A stretch of DNA of 64,000 bases from Polaromonas sp. OV174. GTDB lineage: Bacteria; Pseudomonadota; Gammaproteobacteria; Burkholderiales; Burkholderiaceae_C. Position 1 is the first letter of the stretch, and the number at the start of each line of letters is the position of its first letter. The stretch lies in contig NZ_FOKZ01000008.1 of NCBI RefSeq assembly GCF_900112285.1, forward strand, positions 62,001-126,000. The letters run 5' to 3'. The notes under the pieces are model-generated. The model saw only the letters and a program-made list of their open reading frames with translations, was not told where the DNA came from and did no database searches. The position numbers and the translations under genes were made by a program. Positions 9,372 to 21,319 of this stretch are shown in pieces.

Positions 9372-10241
9372 TCAGCGCCCCCAGTAAGACAGAGCCACGC
9401 CGGCAAACAGCGTGAAGCCCAGCCAGTGATTGAGGCGAAAAGCCTTGAAGCAATCATCGCGCTGGCGTTTGCGTATCAGCCAGCCATGGCCCAGCGCCTG
9501 CAACAAGGCTAGGCCGATTGCTACCAAATAAATAGCTGATTGCACAATACCCACAAGGGCCAGAGCCCATATAGACAGAAAAATCAGATAAAACAGCATG
9601 ATGGCGGCGACATCGAAGCGCCCCAGCGTGATGGCCGAGGTCTTCATGCCGATTTTCAAGTCGTCGTCGCGATCGACCATGGCGTATTCGGTGTCGTAGG
9701 CAATCACCCAGAACAGATTACCCAGCAGCAGGACCCAGGCCAGCAGCGGCACGCGCGACTGCACGGCGGCAAAGGCCATGGGAATGCCAAAGCTGAAGGC
9801 CACGCCCAGCACCGCCTGCGGCATGGACACATAGCGCTTGGCATAGGGGTAGACCAGCGTCACCGCCAGCGCGGCGAAGGACCAGGCGATGGTGACGGCA
9901 TTGGTGGTGAGTACCAGGCCAAAGGCCAGCAAGGCCAGCACCGCGCCCACCAGCAGCGCCTCCTGACTGGAAAGCGCGCCACTGGTCACCGGCCGCTGCG
10001 CCGTGCGCTTCACATGCCTATCGAAATCGCGGTCAGCCACATCGTTGAGGCAACAGCCGGCGCTGCGCATCAAAAACGTTCCCAGCGTGAACACCGTCAA
10101 CAAATGCCAGCCCGGAAAGCCGTGCGCCGCCACCCAGAGGGCGGACCAGGTCGGCCAGAGCAGCAGTAGCCAGCCAGCCGGCCGGTTCCAACGTATCAAT
10201 TGCAGGTAAAGGGAAAGTTTGCTGGGGCGGCTGGCTGTCAT
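9372..10241 (-). CDS. ubiA: 4-hydroxybenzoate polyprenyltransferase
   Basis: Integral membrane prenyltransferase that attaches the polyprenyl tail to 4-hydroxybenzoate in ubiquinone synthesis. The 289-residue protein has eight or nine hydrophobic segments and both Mg-diphosphate-binding motifs: [19 protein letters not shown] (from residue 66) and [17 protein letters not shown]. Odd feature: a copy of the window's short repeat (9517-9575) is read in frame and encodes part of a C-terminal membrane segment ([13 protein letters not shown]). It is convergent with the small exported-protein gene. Confidence 0.95.
   Translation of the reverse strand: MTASRPSKLSLYLQLIRWNRPAGWLLLLWPTWSALWVAAHGFPGWHLLTVFTLGTFLMRSAGCCLNDVADRDFDRHVKRTAQRPVTSGALSSQEALLVGAVLALLAFGLVLTTNAVTIAWSFAALAVTLVYPYAKRYVSMPQAVLGVAFSFGIPMAFAAVQSRVPLLAWVLLLGNLFWVIAYDTEYAMVDRDDDLKIGMKTSAITLGRFDVAAIMLFYLIFLSIWALALVGIVQSAIYLVAIGLALLQALGHGWLIRKRQRDDCFKAFRLNHWLGFTLFAGVALSYWGR
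9517..9575 (-). repeat. AT-cored short dispersed repeat, copy R9 inside ubiA
   Basis: Reverse-orientation copy: TTGCTACCAAATAAATAGCT followed by GATTGCACAATACCCAC, comparable to the copies at 22.4 and 32.7 kb but more diverged, as expected for a translated copy. It stays in frame and codes for hydrophobic residues in a UbiA transmembrane segment. Confidence 0.5.
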
Positions 10242-10279
10242 CTTGAAAATCAGGGACCTGGGGTAAAAAGTAAGAGGGC

Positions 10280-10792
10280 TTATTCCTCGAGCAGGGAGCG
10301 CAGCATCCAGGCGGTCTGCTCATGCACCGTCAGGCGCTGGGTCAGCAGATCGGCCGTGGGCTCGTCACTGGCCTTGTCGGCGATGGGGAACAGTTCGCGG
10401 GCGGTGCGCGCCACGGCCTCGTGGCCCTGTACCAGGATGCGCACCATTTCCAGCGCCTTGGGCGGCGTGCCCGGCGCGTCCGGCAGCGAGGTCAGCTTGC
10501 CGAACTGCGCGTAAGAGCCGGGTGCGGGATGGCCCAGCGAGCGTATGCGTTCTGCCACCGGGTCTACCGCGGCCCACAGCTCGGTGTACTGCGTCATGAA
10601 CATCTGGTGCAGGGTGTTGAACATGGGCCCCGTCACATTCCAGTGAAAGTTGTGCGTCGTCAGGTACAGCGTATAGGTGTCGGCCAACAGCCGGCTCAGA
10701 CCTTTGGCAATCGCTGCACGGTCTTTTTCACTGATGCCGATGTTGATGGCAGGAGAGGCTTGGAGCGCTTTTTTGGCAGAAGTTTTGGCCAT
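10280..10792 (-). CDS. dps: Dps-family DNA-binding ferritin-like protein
   Basis: Dodecameric mini-ferritin that oxidises and stores iron and protects DNA from peroxide. I start the protein at [17 protein letters not shown] (170 residues), preceded by AAGGA on the minus strand. The ferroxidase region is visible in [15 protein letters not shown] and [14 protein letters not shown]. The lysine-rich N-terminus is consistent with DNA binding. It lies 73 bp downstream of oxyR on the same strand, so it is a likely OxyR target or read-through partner. Confidence 0.95.
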   Translation of the reverse strand: MAKTSAKKALQASPAINIGISEKDRAAIAKGLSRLLADTYTLYLTTHNFHWNVTGPMFNTLHQMFMTQYTELWAAVDPVAERIRSLGHPAPGSYAQFGKLTSLPDAPGTPPKALEMVRILVQGHEAVARTARELFPIADKASDEPTADLLTQRLTVHEQTAWMLRSLLEE

Positions 10793-10865
10793 GGGTTTTC
10801 CTTTTAAAAACAAGGGGACGGGAAACATCGGTTGACAAAGTCGCCGGGCCAAGCGCTCGACTGGC

Positions 10866-11843
10866 TCAGGACAGACGCGTGACGCCGGGCAGCTCGCAAG
10901 CATAAATAGCATTGCGCAGCGCGGCAATCGCCTCGTAGCGCGTGAAGCTGCGGCGCCAGGCCAGCACCACGCGCCGGCTCGGCACATGGCCCTTGAAGGG
11001 CAGGTATTTGATGAAAGAAGCGGCTTCCGGCGCCACACTGCCCTGGCCGCCTTTTTTCACGCTGGCCTGCTCGGCCAGGGCTTCCTTGGGCACGCCCAGG
11101 CGCGGCACCAGGGTGATGCCCATGCCGGCCGCCACCATGTGCTTGATGGTCTCCAGCGACGAGCCCTCAAAACTCTTACGAATGCCGTCGGCACTGCTGG
11201 AGAAACGCGCGAACTCGGGGCACACCTCCAATACATGGTCACGAAAGCAATGGCCGGTGCCCAGCAGCAGCATGGTTTCCTTTTTCAGCGTTTCGGCCGT
11301 GACGCTGCGGCTGGCCGCCAGCGGGTGGCCGCTAGGCACGGCGGCCATGAAGGGCTCGTCGTAAAGCGGCGCTATCGCCAGATTGGTATCGGGAAAGGGC
11401 TCGGCCAGGATGGCGCAATCGATCTCGCCGGTGCGCAGCTCTTCCAACAGCTTGACGGTGAAGTTTTCCTGCAGCATCAGCGGCATTTGCGGCGTGTGCG
11501 CAATGGTCTGGCGCACCAGGTCGGGCAGCAGGTAGGGGCCTATGGTGTAGATCACGCCCAGGCGCAAGGCACCGGCCAGCGGGTCTTTGCCGCGCTTGGC
11601 GATTTCGCGGATATTGTCGGCCTGCTCCAGCACGCTTTGCGCCTGGCGCACGATTTCCTCGCCCAGCGGCGTCACCGTGATTTCATTGGCATTGCGCTCG
11701 AACAGCTTGACCTGCAGTTCTTCTTCGAGCTTCTTGATGGCGACGCTGAGCGTGGGCTGCGACACATGGCAGGCTTCCGCACCCTTGCCAAAATGCTTTT
11801 CGCGAGCCACGGCCACGATGTATTTGAGTTCGGTCAGCGTCAT
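10866..11843 (-). CDS. oxyR: Peroxide-sensing LysR-type regulator OxyR
   Basis: LysR-family activator of hydrogen-peroxide defence genes. With the start at [20 protein letters not shown] it has 325 residues; further in-frame upstream codons are not supported. The N-terminal winged HTH (about 1-60) is followed by the OxyR sensor domain, which retains both redox cysteines in [14 protein letters not shown], nine positions apart like Cys199 and Cys208 of E. coli OxyR. Adjacent dps fits the regulon. No clear Shine-Dalgarno is present. Confidence 0.95.
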   Translation of the reverse strand: MTLTELKYIVAVAREKHFGKGAEACHVSQPTLSVAIKKLEEELQVKLFERNANEITVTPLGEEIVRQAQSVLEQADNIREIAKRGKDPLAGALRLGVIYTIGPYLLPDLVRQTIAHTPQMPLMLQENFTVKLLEELRTGEIDCAILAEPFPDTNLAIAPLYDEPFMAAVPSGHPLAASRSVTAETLKKETMLLLGTGHCFRDHVLEVCPEFARFSSSADGIRKSFEGSSLETIKHMVAAGMGITLVPRLGVPKEALAEQASVKKGGQGSVAPEAASFIKYLPFKGHVPSRRVVLAWRRSFTRYEAIAALRNAIYACELPGVTRLS

Positions 11844-12090
11844 GGGGTGATTGTGCAGCTTTTCAAGGGGCAACTGAAGGCAACAACGCCCGGACTTTCT
11901 ACAACTCACCCTTTCCATCCAGCATGCGCGAAGACTGCTGATAAGCCAGCCGAGACGCTGCGGCGCAGCATTTGAAGGGTCGACAATGTAGAGTGGGGGT
12001 TTTGAAGACCCCCCTCATTCATTCATTCATCCCTGAAGCATCTCGGCATGCTGCCATGCCCTCCCAAAGCAGCCCATTTCCGAATTCAAA

Positions 12091-13221
12091 ATGAATCTAC
12101 CTGTCGACGATTACTTGCATAGGTATCTGGGCAAGCTTGCTTGGCTGGGCAGGGGGCTAACAGCACTGTTTTTATCGGGCTGCGTCATGACAGCATTTCT
12201 GTCTCACTGGAGCCTACTTGATGGCGCTCCGCGCAACAGCCTGCAGCTCTACCTGGATAACCAGGCGCACAGACCGTTTGCCTACCGCATGCTTGCGCCG
12301 GCCTTGCTTCGCACCGCAGATACTGCGCTACCGGCATCCATACAAGGCTTTTTAGCCGATCAGATCGCACCAGAGTTTCGCAGAAACTATGTCGAACCCT
12401 TGATGGCGCAATACGAAGTGATGCTACCGGGCATAACCGCGCGGGCTGATCTGGACTGGGAGCATGCAAGCTACCGGCGCAGCTATGTACTGATGGTGAT
12501 GCTCATGTTCGGTTCATTTGCCGGCGCCATGCTGCTGCTCAGACGAGCCGCGCGCACGCTGGGAGCGAACGCCGCTTGCGCTGATGCGGTCATGCTGCTG
12601 TATGCAGTGATTGTGCCGACGATGTTTTTGAACGGAGGCTACTTTTACGACTTCATCGAGCAACTTTGTGCTGCTGCGCTCATTGCTTGCGTACTTGAAG
12701 CGCGTTGGGTCCTTGCATTGGCAACGCTGCTACTCATGCAAGCCAACAAAGAAACCGCCTTTTTGATGGTTTTTTTTCTTGCGCCCCATCTCTGGCACAC
12801 CATGCGATGGCGAATGCTGCCAAGAGTTTTATTGGCGCTGTCGTGTTGCCTAATTATGTTGTGGTGGTCGCGATGGGCTTACGCCCATCTCCCCGGACAA
12901 CCCACTGAATGGCACCTCAAGGAAAATCTCTTGTTCTGGTCACGCGCATCGTCGTGGAGCTTGACCGAGGACTTTCATTCTTTAGGCATTGCGCTGCCGC
13001 GCATGACGTACCTCTTTTTTGCCTCAGCGGTGTTGGCATGGAGCTGGAAGAAAGGAGCCACGCCCATGGTGCTAGGCGCCAGTTTGGCATTTCTTGTCCT
13101 TGCCGCGCTGCTGATGACCATGGGCTATCAGGATGAATTTCGCAATCTTTCGCTCGCTACGCCGCTCTTGGTACTGCTTGTGGGCGAACAGCTAGCCAGA
13201 GCAAGGCCCCAAGTTGCTTGA
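12091..13221 (+). CDS. Multi-pass membrane protein of unknown function
   Basis: A 376-residue integral membrane protein with roughly eight to nine hydrophobic segments, the first at about residues 17-36. The large first loop (about 40-125) carries RPFAYRMLAPALLR and a conserved-looking charged region; later segments contain NGGYFYDFIEQL, LMQANKETAFLM and QDEFRNLSLATPLLV. The overall layout (large first loop, many membrane spans) recalls GT-C glycosyltransferases, but I see no convincing family signature. Base composition is noticeably more AT-rich than its neighbours, so it may have been acquired. Confidence 0.85.
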   Translation: MNLPVDDYLHRYLGKLAWLGRGLTALFLSGCVMTAFLSHWSLLDGAPRNSLQLYLDNQAHRPFAYRMLAPALLRTADTALPASIQGFLADQIAPEFRRNYVEPLMAQYEVMLPGITARADLDWEHASYRRSYVLMVMLMFGSFAGAMLLLRRAARTLGANAACADAVMLLYAVIVPTMFLNGGYFYDFIEQLCAAALIACVLEARWVLALATLLLMQANKETAFLMVFFLAPHLWHTMRWRMLPRVLLALSCCLIMLWWSRWAYAHLPGQPTEWHLKENLLFWSRASSWSLTEDFHSLGIALPRMTYLFFASAVLAWSWKKGATPMVLGASLAFLVLAALLMTMGYQDEFRNLSLATPLLVLLVGEQLARARPQVA

Positions 13222-13223
13222 GC

Positions 13224-13255
13224 CCATATCTTGCCAAGCAGCGCAAAAGATATGG
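13224..13255. terminator. Hairpin between convergent genes
   Basis: Inverted repeat CCATATCTT (13224-13232) and AAGATATGG (13247-13255) in the 57-bp gap between the convergent membrane-protein gene and recG. It lacks a clean T-run, so termination strength is uncertain. Confidence 0.45.
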
Positions 13256-13278
13256 ATAAATTCAATGCCGCCCGCAAC

Positions 13279-15441
13279 TCAAGCCTTCAGGTATTCAGCC
13301 TTCCCCCCCAGCCACCGCAATATATGCCGCTGCGCCAACCCGGCATACTGATCCAGCATCACCGGCGCCACCTCGCGCGCCCAGGCCAGCAGTTCGGCAT
13401 CGGTCGTCAAATCAGCAAAACGCAGCAAGGCCGCACCCGACTGCCGCGCCCCCAAAAACTCGCCCGGCCCGCGTATCTCCAGATCACGCCGAGCTATTTC
13501 AAAACCGTCATTGGTCTCGGCCATGGCCTTGAGCCGGGCTCGCGCCGTCTGGCCCAGGCGCGGCGCGTCGCCGGTGGAATACAGCAGCACGCAGGCCGAA
13601 GCCGCCGCGCCGCGACCAACCCGGCCGCGCAGCTGGTGCAGCTGGGAGAGGCCGAAGCGCTCGGCATGCTCTATCACCATCAGCGAAGCATTGGGCACAT
13701 CCACGCCGACCTCGATCACGGTAGTGCTAACCAGCACCCCCATCAGGCCTTCGGTGAACAAGGCCATGACGGCTTTTTTCTCGGCTGGGGGCATGCGCGA
13801 ATGCAACAGGCCGACCAGCACGCCGGGCAGCGCCGCGCTCAGGTCGGCGTGGGTCTGGGTGGCGTTGACCAGGTCTATCGATTCGCTTTCTTCAATCAGC
13901 GGGCAGACCCAGTAAATCTGCCGGCCCTCGGCGATCTGCCCCTGGATGCGGCCTATCACTTCGTCGCGCCGCGCGTCGTTCACCACCTTGGTGACTATGG
14001 GCGTGCGCCCCGGCGGCAACTCGTCCAGGGTGGAGACATCAAGGTCGGCGTAATAACTCATGGCCAGGGTGCGCGGAATCGGCGTGGCGGTCATCATCAA
14101 GAGATGCGGCTCCTGGCCGTCGTCTGTCATCTTGCTGCGCAGCGCCAGGCGCTGGGCCACGCCAAAACGGTGCTGCTCGTCGATGATGGCCAGCGCCAGA
14201 TTCTTGAAGACCACCTTGTCCTGGATCACCGCATGCGTGCCTATCACCAGGCCGGCCTCGCCGCTGGCGATCAGCGCCAGCATCTCGCGCCGCTCCTTGG
14301 TTTTCTGGCCGCCGGTCAGCCAGGCGGTCTTGATGCCCAAGGGCTCCAGCCAGCCTATCAGCTTGCGGAAATGCTGCTCGGCCAGGATTTCGGTGGGCGC
14401 CATCAGCGCGCACTGCCAGCCGGCGTCCATGCAGCGCGCCGCCGCCAACGCCGCCACCACGGTCTTGCCGGCGCCCACATCGCCCTGCAGCAGGCGGTGC
14501 ATGGGCAGGTTTTTTTTCAGGTCGGCTTCAATTTCCACGCCCACCCGCTGCTGGGCCGCCGTCAGGCTAAAGGGCAGGCGCTCCAGCAATTGGGCTTGCA
14601 GGCTGGGCTGACCGCCTGCGCGCGACTGGCCATTGAGGGCCGGCGCGCGCATGGCGGCGCGTATGCGCCTGGCCTGCAACTGGGACAGTTGCTGCGCCAG
14701 CAACTCCTCGGCCTTGAGCCGCTGCCAGGCCGGATGGCTGCGGTCCTCCAGCGCGGCCAGCGCCACATCTGGCCTGGGGTGATGCAAAAACTGTAGCGCC
14801 TCTCGCAGACTGGATAAGGGCTGCAGCCTCATTTGGCTTAAAAATGGCGCTGGAATGGTTTCGCTGAGGTCGGCCCGGGCCAGACCGCCCAGCACCGCCT
14901 TGCGCAAATAGGCCTGGGGCAGGCCGGCCACCGTGGAATAGACCGGCGTCAGCGCGCCCGGCAGTTCGCCGCCGGCCAGCTTGAAGCTGGGATGCACCAT
15001 CTCGCGCCCGACAAAACCGCCGCGAATCTCGCCGCGCACCCGCACCTGGGCGCCCACGCTCAGCGTTTTCTGGTGTGAAGGGTAGAAGTTGAGGAAGCGC
15101 AGCACGCAGCTGTCGGTGCCGTCGTCCACCGTGACGCGCAGCTGGCGGCGCGGCCGCAGGCTGATCTCGCTGTGCGTCACCTGGCCTTCAAACTGCACCA
15201 GCTCGCCGTCGCGCACATCAATCAGCCGCTGGATGCGGGTCTCGTCCTCGTAACGCAGGGGCAAGTGCAGGGCCAGGTCGATGTCGCGGCGCAGCCCCAG
15301 TTTCTCCAGCGCCTTTTGCGCCGGCGATTTGGCCGGGCTTTTAGCCGGAGCTTTGGCCGGACCGGCCATGGGCGCGGCCCTGCCCTCAGCCATGGACTCG
15401 GGCATGGCAGCATGACTGGCAAAAGCACCGGGTGGCGACAT
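13279..15441 (-). CDS. recG: ATP-dependent DNA helicase RecG
   Basis: Branched-DNA translocase that regresses stalled replication forks and processes Holliday junctions. The 720-residue protein has the N-terminal wedge/OB domain (about 40-200), then two helicase lobes with Walker A GDVGAGKT (about residue 320), the DEQH box DEQHRFGV (about 427), [12 protein letters not shown], and motif [11 protein letters not shown]. The first 40 residues are a low-complexity Ala/Pro/Lys stretch with several possible starts (15441, 15405, 15393, 15369). It is divergent from queA. Confidence 0.97.
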   Translation of the reverse strand: MSPPGAFASHAAMPESMAEGRAAPMAGPAKAPAKSPAKSPAQKALEKLGLRRDIDLALHLPLRYEDETRIQRLIDVRDGELVQFEGQVTHSEISLRPRRQLRVTVDDGTDSCVLRFLNFYPSHQKTLSVGAQVRVRGEIRGGFVGREMVHPSFKLAGGELPGALTPVYSTVAGLPQAYLRKAVLGGLARADLSETIPAPFLSQMRLQPLSSLREALQFLHHPRPDVALAALEDRSHPAWQRLKAEELLAQQLSQLQARRIRAAMRAPALNGQSRAGGQPSLQAQLLERLPFSLTAAQQRVGVEIEADLKKNLPMHRLLQGDVGAGKTVVAALAAARCMDAGWQCALMAPTEILAEQHFRKLIGWLEPLGIKTAWLTGGQKTKERREMLALIASGEAGLVIGTHAVIQDKVVFKNLALAIIDEQHRFGVAQRLALRSKMTDDGQEPHLLMMTATPIPRTLAMSYYADLDVSTLDELPPGRTPIVTKVVNDARRDEVIGRIQGQIAEGRQIYWVCPLIEESESIDLVNATQTHADLSAALPGVLVGLLHSRMPPAEKKAVMALFTEGLMGVLVSTTVIEVGVDVPNASLMVIEHAERFGLSQLHQLRGRVGRGAAASACVLLYSTGDAPRLGQTARARLKAMAETNDGFEIARRDLEIRGPGEFLGARQSGAALLRFADLTTDAELLAWAREVAPVMLDQYAGLAQRHILRWLGGKAEYLKA

Positions 15442-15458
15442 GGGACAATTGTGCCTTC

Positions 15459-17715
<2,257 letters not shown>

Positions 17716-17718
17716 ACC

Positions 17719-18969
17719 ATGAACCTCCAGCTGCAACGATGGATTGACCGCTGGGTTGGCGTGCCGCTGTGCGCGGCGGTGTCGGGCGTGGACAAGATTA
17801 TTCGCAGCTTCAAGCCCCTGTCGCGCACGGCAGACCAGGCGCCGCGCGCCATCGTGGTGATACTGCTGTCCGAAATGGGCAGCCTGGTGCTGGCGCACGA
17901 CATGTTCACGCGCCTGAAAACCCGCTACCCGAATGCCGAGCTGCACGCCCTGCTGTTTCGCAAAAACCGGGAAATCCTGGATCTGATGCAGGTGATCGCT
18001 CCGGCCAACGTCCACACCGTGGACGACAAATCGCTGGGCGGCCTGCTCTCCAGCCTATGGCAGGCCATAGGCGAGCTGCGCCGCGCCAAGGTGGACGTGG
18101 CGATTGACTGCGAGCTGTTCTCGCGCATCAGCAGCCTGCTGTCCTATGCCAGTGGCGCGGCGGTGCGCGTGGGCTTTCACCGCCATACCCAGGAAGGCTT
18201 GTACCGCGGCTCGCACATCAACCGGCCTGTTCCCTACAACCCCTATCACCACATCAGCGCGCAGTTTTTGACGCTGGCGCGGGCGATTGACTCGACCGCC
18301 GTACCCAAATCCAAATTGCCGGCCAATCTTGCCGCGGTCGGTGCCGGCAAACCGCCGCCGCATGTGCGGCTGGGCGCCGCCCTGGTTCCCGGCATTCAAG
18401 GCCGGCTGGCCCAGGACTTTCCGGCGATTGCCGGCAAGCCGCTGGTGCTGGTCTATCCGGGTGGCGGCATCTTGCCGATTCGCGCCTGGCCGCTGGCCTC
18501 TTACACCGCGCTGTGCGAAGGCCTGGTGGCCGATGGCTGCGCCGTGGCCGTGATTGGCCTGAAGGACGACCAGGCGCTGGCCCAGGAACTGGTGGCCAAC
18601 GTCAACCGCGCCTTTCCGGCAAGCGCCGGCAGCGCGGTGATAGATCTGACCGGCTACACGCGCTCCATCTCCGAGCTGCTGGCGCTGTTTCATGTGGCGC
18701 GCCTGCTGGTCACCAACGACGGCGGCCCGGGCCAGTTCGCGGCACTGACGCCGATCTGGACGCTGATGCTGTTTGGCCCGGAAACCCCAAGCCTGTACGC
18801 ACCGCTCACGCCTAAGTGCCATTCCTTTTACAGCCAGTGGCCCTGCTCGCCCTGCCTGACCGCTTACAACCACCGCTCGTCCTATTGCGACGGCGACAAC
18901 CAATGCCTCAAGGTCATAGCCCCAGCCGCCGTGCTGGCCAAGGCACGCGAATGCCTGGCCGCGCCCTGA
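17719..18969 (+). CDS. Glycosyltransferase family 9 (heptosyltransferase-like)
   Basis: Probably adds a heptose or related sugar to lipopolysaccharide core or another envelope glycan. The 416-residue protein has the GT9 two-lobed layout: an N-terminal lobe (about 45-210) and a C-terminal nucleotide-sugar lobe with YPGGGILPIRAWP, LLVTNDGGPGQFAALT and GPETPSLYAPL. A cysteine-rich tail (CSPCLTAYNHRSSYCDGDNQC) is typical of a GT9 subgroup. It starts 3 bp after tgt and precedes a GtrA-like and an ArnT-like gene, suggesting a glycosylation cluster; the exact sugar cannot be told. Confidence 0.85.
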   Translation: MNLQLQRWIDRWVGVPLCAAVSGVDKIIRSFKPLSRTADQAPRAIVVILLSEMGSLVLAHDMFTRLKTRYPNAELHALLFRKNREILDLMQVIAPANVHTVDDKSLGGLLSSLWQAIGELRRAKVDVAIDCELFSRISSLLSYASGAAVRVGFHRHTQEGLYRGSHINRPVPYNPYHHISAQFLTLARAIDSTAVPKSKLPANLAAVGAGKPPPHVRLGAALVPGIQGRLAQDFPAIAGKPLVLVYPGGGILPIRAWPLASYTALCEGLVADGCAVAVIGLKDDQALAQELVANVNRAFPASAGSAVIDLTGYTRSISELLALFHVARLLVTNDGGPGQFAALTPIWTLMLFGPETPSLYAPLTPKCHSFYSQWPCSPCLTAYNHRSSYCDGDNQCLKVIAPAAVLAKARECLAAP

Positions 18970-18982
18970 CCGGCCTCTTTTG

Positions 18983-19519
18983 ATGTCACGCTTACGAACC
19001 TTTGCCGAGGCGGTCATCAGCCGCCTGCCAGCGCGGCTGCAGCCCATGGCGCGCTGGCGCTTCATCAAGTTTGGCGCGGTCGGCGCCAGCGGCACGGTGA
19101 TCAATATCGCCGTGCTCTACCTGTCGCAGGAGTTCTTGCTGCGCGGCATCGCCGACTTTCACACCCGGCTGAATTACTCGATTGCGCTGGCCATCACGCT
19201 GGCGACCATCAGCAACTTTTACTGGAACCAGCGCCTGACCTGGCGCGACCGCAAGCACCCGCATTCGGCCCTGTTCCTGTTCGCCAAATACGTGATGGCG
19301 GCGGCCTTGTCGATCGCCATCCAGTCCTTGCTGACCAAGTGGCTGGCCCAGTACCTGCATTACATCGTGGCCAACCTGGTGGCGATTGTGCTGGCCAGCG
19401 TAGCCAACTTCCTGGCCAATGACCGCCTGACCTTCCGTCGCCACCGCGCCAAAACACCGGCCACCGACGCGGCGAACGAAAACGCCACAACGCCCTCCAA
19501 GCTTCATGACAAGCCCTGA
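18983..19519 (+). CDS. GtrA-like membrane protein
   Basis: Four-helix membrane protein of the GtrA/DPMS type, often involved in moving polyprenyl-linked sugars across the inner membrane for surface glycosylation. The 178-residue protein has FIKFGAVGASGTVINIAVLY at the first helix and further helices near 65-85, 98-120 and 125-145, ending NFLANDRLTFR as in the family. ATG at 18983 is preferred over the TTG immediately before it. Its last 14 bp overlap the next gene, so the two are coupled. Confidence 0.88.
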   Translation: MSRLRTFAEAVISRLPARLQPMARWRFIKFGAVGASGTVINIAVLYLSQEFLLRGIADFHTRLNYSIALAITLATISNFYWNQRLTWRDRKHPHSALFLFAKYVMAAALSIAIQSLLTKWLAQYLHYIVANLVAIVLASVANFLANDRLTFRRHRAKTPATDAANENATTPSKLHDKP

Positions 19520-21272
19520 AAAACCAAGCGCCCGTCTGCCCGCCCACCTGCTCTGGATAGGCCTGGCCGTCCTGGTCGCCCTGGGCTATCTGTTTGGCCT
19601 GGGCGGCGACCACATTCCGCGCAACGGCGACGAGCTGGTCTACGCCAACATTGCCCGCATGACGGCCGAAACCGGCCACTGGCTGCCGCTGGTCAGTGCC
19701 TGGGATTTCATGCGCAACACCAAGCCGCCCTTGCTGTTCTGGCAGGCCATCGTGGCCGGCGGCTGGGGCGAGCACTGGACACTGCTGCGCCTGCGCCTGC
19801 CCAGCATGGCCTACACCTGGGGCATCACGCTGATGGTGGGCCTGCTGACCTGGAAAACCGTTCGCGGCGAAGCACCAGCGACGGAGCAGCAAAACCGCCG
19901 CGCCATGAGCCTGGGCGCGATCGCCGCCCTGGTCTATCTGTCGTTTTTCACCACCTACCGCTACGGCCGCCCTTTCCTGACCAGCGCGTCCGAGACCTTC
20001 TGGCTGTTTGGCGTGTTTTTTGCGCTGGCCTGGTCACCGGCCAAGCTGATGGCCTCACGCTGGAAGTTTCCGCTGATCGCCGGCCTGGCGCTGGGCATTG
20101 GCTGCCTCTACAAGTCCTTTGCCATGGTGGTGCCGGTGGGCTTTGGCCTGGCGCTGTGCTATCAGATGGTGGGGGCCAAGCAGGCGCCGTGGAAGGTCTG
20201 GCGGCCCGGCGTCATGCCAGATGCGCTCAAGGTGCTGGCCATCTGCCTGCTCGGGCTGGCGGTGTTCGGCCTGTGGTTTGCGGTCGACCCGCAGCCGGGC
20301 GAAGTCTGGCGCGAGTTTGTCGTCGGCGAGAACGCCGGCAAGATGAACTCCTCCAAAGGCTACTTCAGGTCCGCCCTGAGCGGCAGCGGCGGCGTGCTGA
20401 CCATACTGACCGGCTATTTTTCCAATGCGCTGTTTCTGCTGCCGCTGTCCATAGGCGCCATGGTGGCGGCCTGGCGCGCCTGGCGCCAGCGCCGCGGCAC
20501 GGCGCAAAGCATCAGCGACGCCGAAAAAATCATGTGGCTGTGGCTGCTGGCGCTGGCACTGGTGTTCATGCTGCCGACGCAGCGCTCGACCCGCTACCTG
20601 ATCCCGGCCATGCCGGCGCTGGCGGTGGTGATGGCGCTGTACTGGGAGCGCATTGGCCGCATCTGGTTCAGCCTGACGCTGCTGGTCTGCATGATAGGCC
20701 TGCTGGCCATGGGACTCATAGGCTATGGCGCCGTGCGCGCGACGCAAAACAGCTGGGTTTACTCGCCGCTGTTCTGGCTCTTGCTGGCCGCCTCGGCCCT
20801 GGTCTGCGCCATCGCCATGTTCAAACAGAGCTGGACCCGCCCCGTCACCGCGCTGGCCGGCTTTGCCGTGATCTTTGCGCTGGCCTGGGTGACCGAGCCC
20901 TTCAACGGCGAGATGGGGCGCTTCCGTGCCGATACCAATGCCCTACTCAAAGGGCAGACGGTGCAGGTGCCTAGCAACTTCAACGGCCATTTCGAGCGCT
21001 ACGAATTCATCATTCCCGGCGCCAAAATCGTGCCCTACTTTGCCGCGCAGCCGGTGGACTACCAGGATGTGGATGCGCTCTTCAAAACCAGCCGCTACGC
21101 CCTGGTGCAGCGCCGCATCGGCCAGCCGCCCTGTACGCAGTGCCGCATCCTGGATGAGCGCTGGGACCTGCGCTCGCGCCAGGACGAAGCCGACGGCACC
21201 ATGGCCGCCTTCAAGACTCCCGAGACCTACTGGTACGCCAAGGAATACCTGGTCGAACGCCTGACGCCCTGA
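19506..21272 (+). CDS. ArnT-like polyprenyl-phosphate-sugar glycosyltransferase (GT-C/GT83)
   Basis: Integral membrane glycosyltransferase of the PMT/ArnT superfamily, using polyprenyl-phosphate sugars on the periplasmic face. The 588-residue protein has about twelve membrane spans and the diagnostic first periplasmic loop: NGDELVYANIARM, then MRNTKPPLLFWQ, with the acidic residue typical of GT-C enzymes. The short C-terminal periplasmic region (about 480-588) has a CTQC pair. It is coupled to the GtrA-like gene, which may provide the lipid-linked donor. Whether the target is lipid A, as for ArnT, is not known. Confidence 0.85.
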   Translation: MTSPEKPSARLPAHLLWIGLAVLVALGYLFGLGGDHIPRNGDELVYANIARMTAETGHWLPLVSAWDFMRNTKPPLLFWQAIVAGGWGEHWTLLRLRLPSMAYTWGITLMVGLLTWKTVRGEAPATEQQNRRAMSLGAIAALVYLSFFTTYRYGRPFLTSASETFWLFGVFFALAWSPAKLMASRWKFPLIAGLALGIGCLYKSFAMVVPVGFGLALCYQMVGAKQAPWKVWRPGVMPDALKVLAICLLGLAVFGLWFAVDPQPGEVWREFVVGENAGKMNSSKGYFRSALSGSGGVLTILTGYFSNALFLLPLSIGAMVAAWRAWRQRRGTAQSISDAEKIMWLWLLALALVFMLPTQRSTRYLIPAMPALAVVMALYWERIGRIWFSLTLLVCMIGLLAMGLIGYGAVRATQNSWVYSPLFWLLLAASALVCAIAMFKQSWTRPVTALAGFAVIFALAWVTEPFNGEMGRFRADTNALLKGQTVQVPSNFNGHFERYEFIIPGAKIVPYFAAQPVDYQDVDALFKTSRYALVQRRIGQPPCTQCRILDERWDLRSRQDEADGTMAAFKTPETYWYAKEYLVERLTP

Positions 21273-21319
21273 AGGCGGTTGGCGCAGGCCCCTCTTCTCT
21301 TTTCAACAAGGAATAGACG

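Noticed and set aside
10893..10920. A possible tenth short repeat near AAGCATAAATAGCATTGCGC at the oxyR 3' end
   Set aside because: It shares only ATAAATAGC with the family and encodes conserved oxyR sequence; similarity is not above chance.
12016..12031. ATTC tetranucleotide run before the unknown membrane protein
   Set aside because: Only three to four units; too short to claim a phase-variable repeat.
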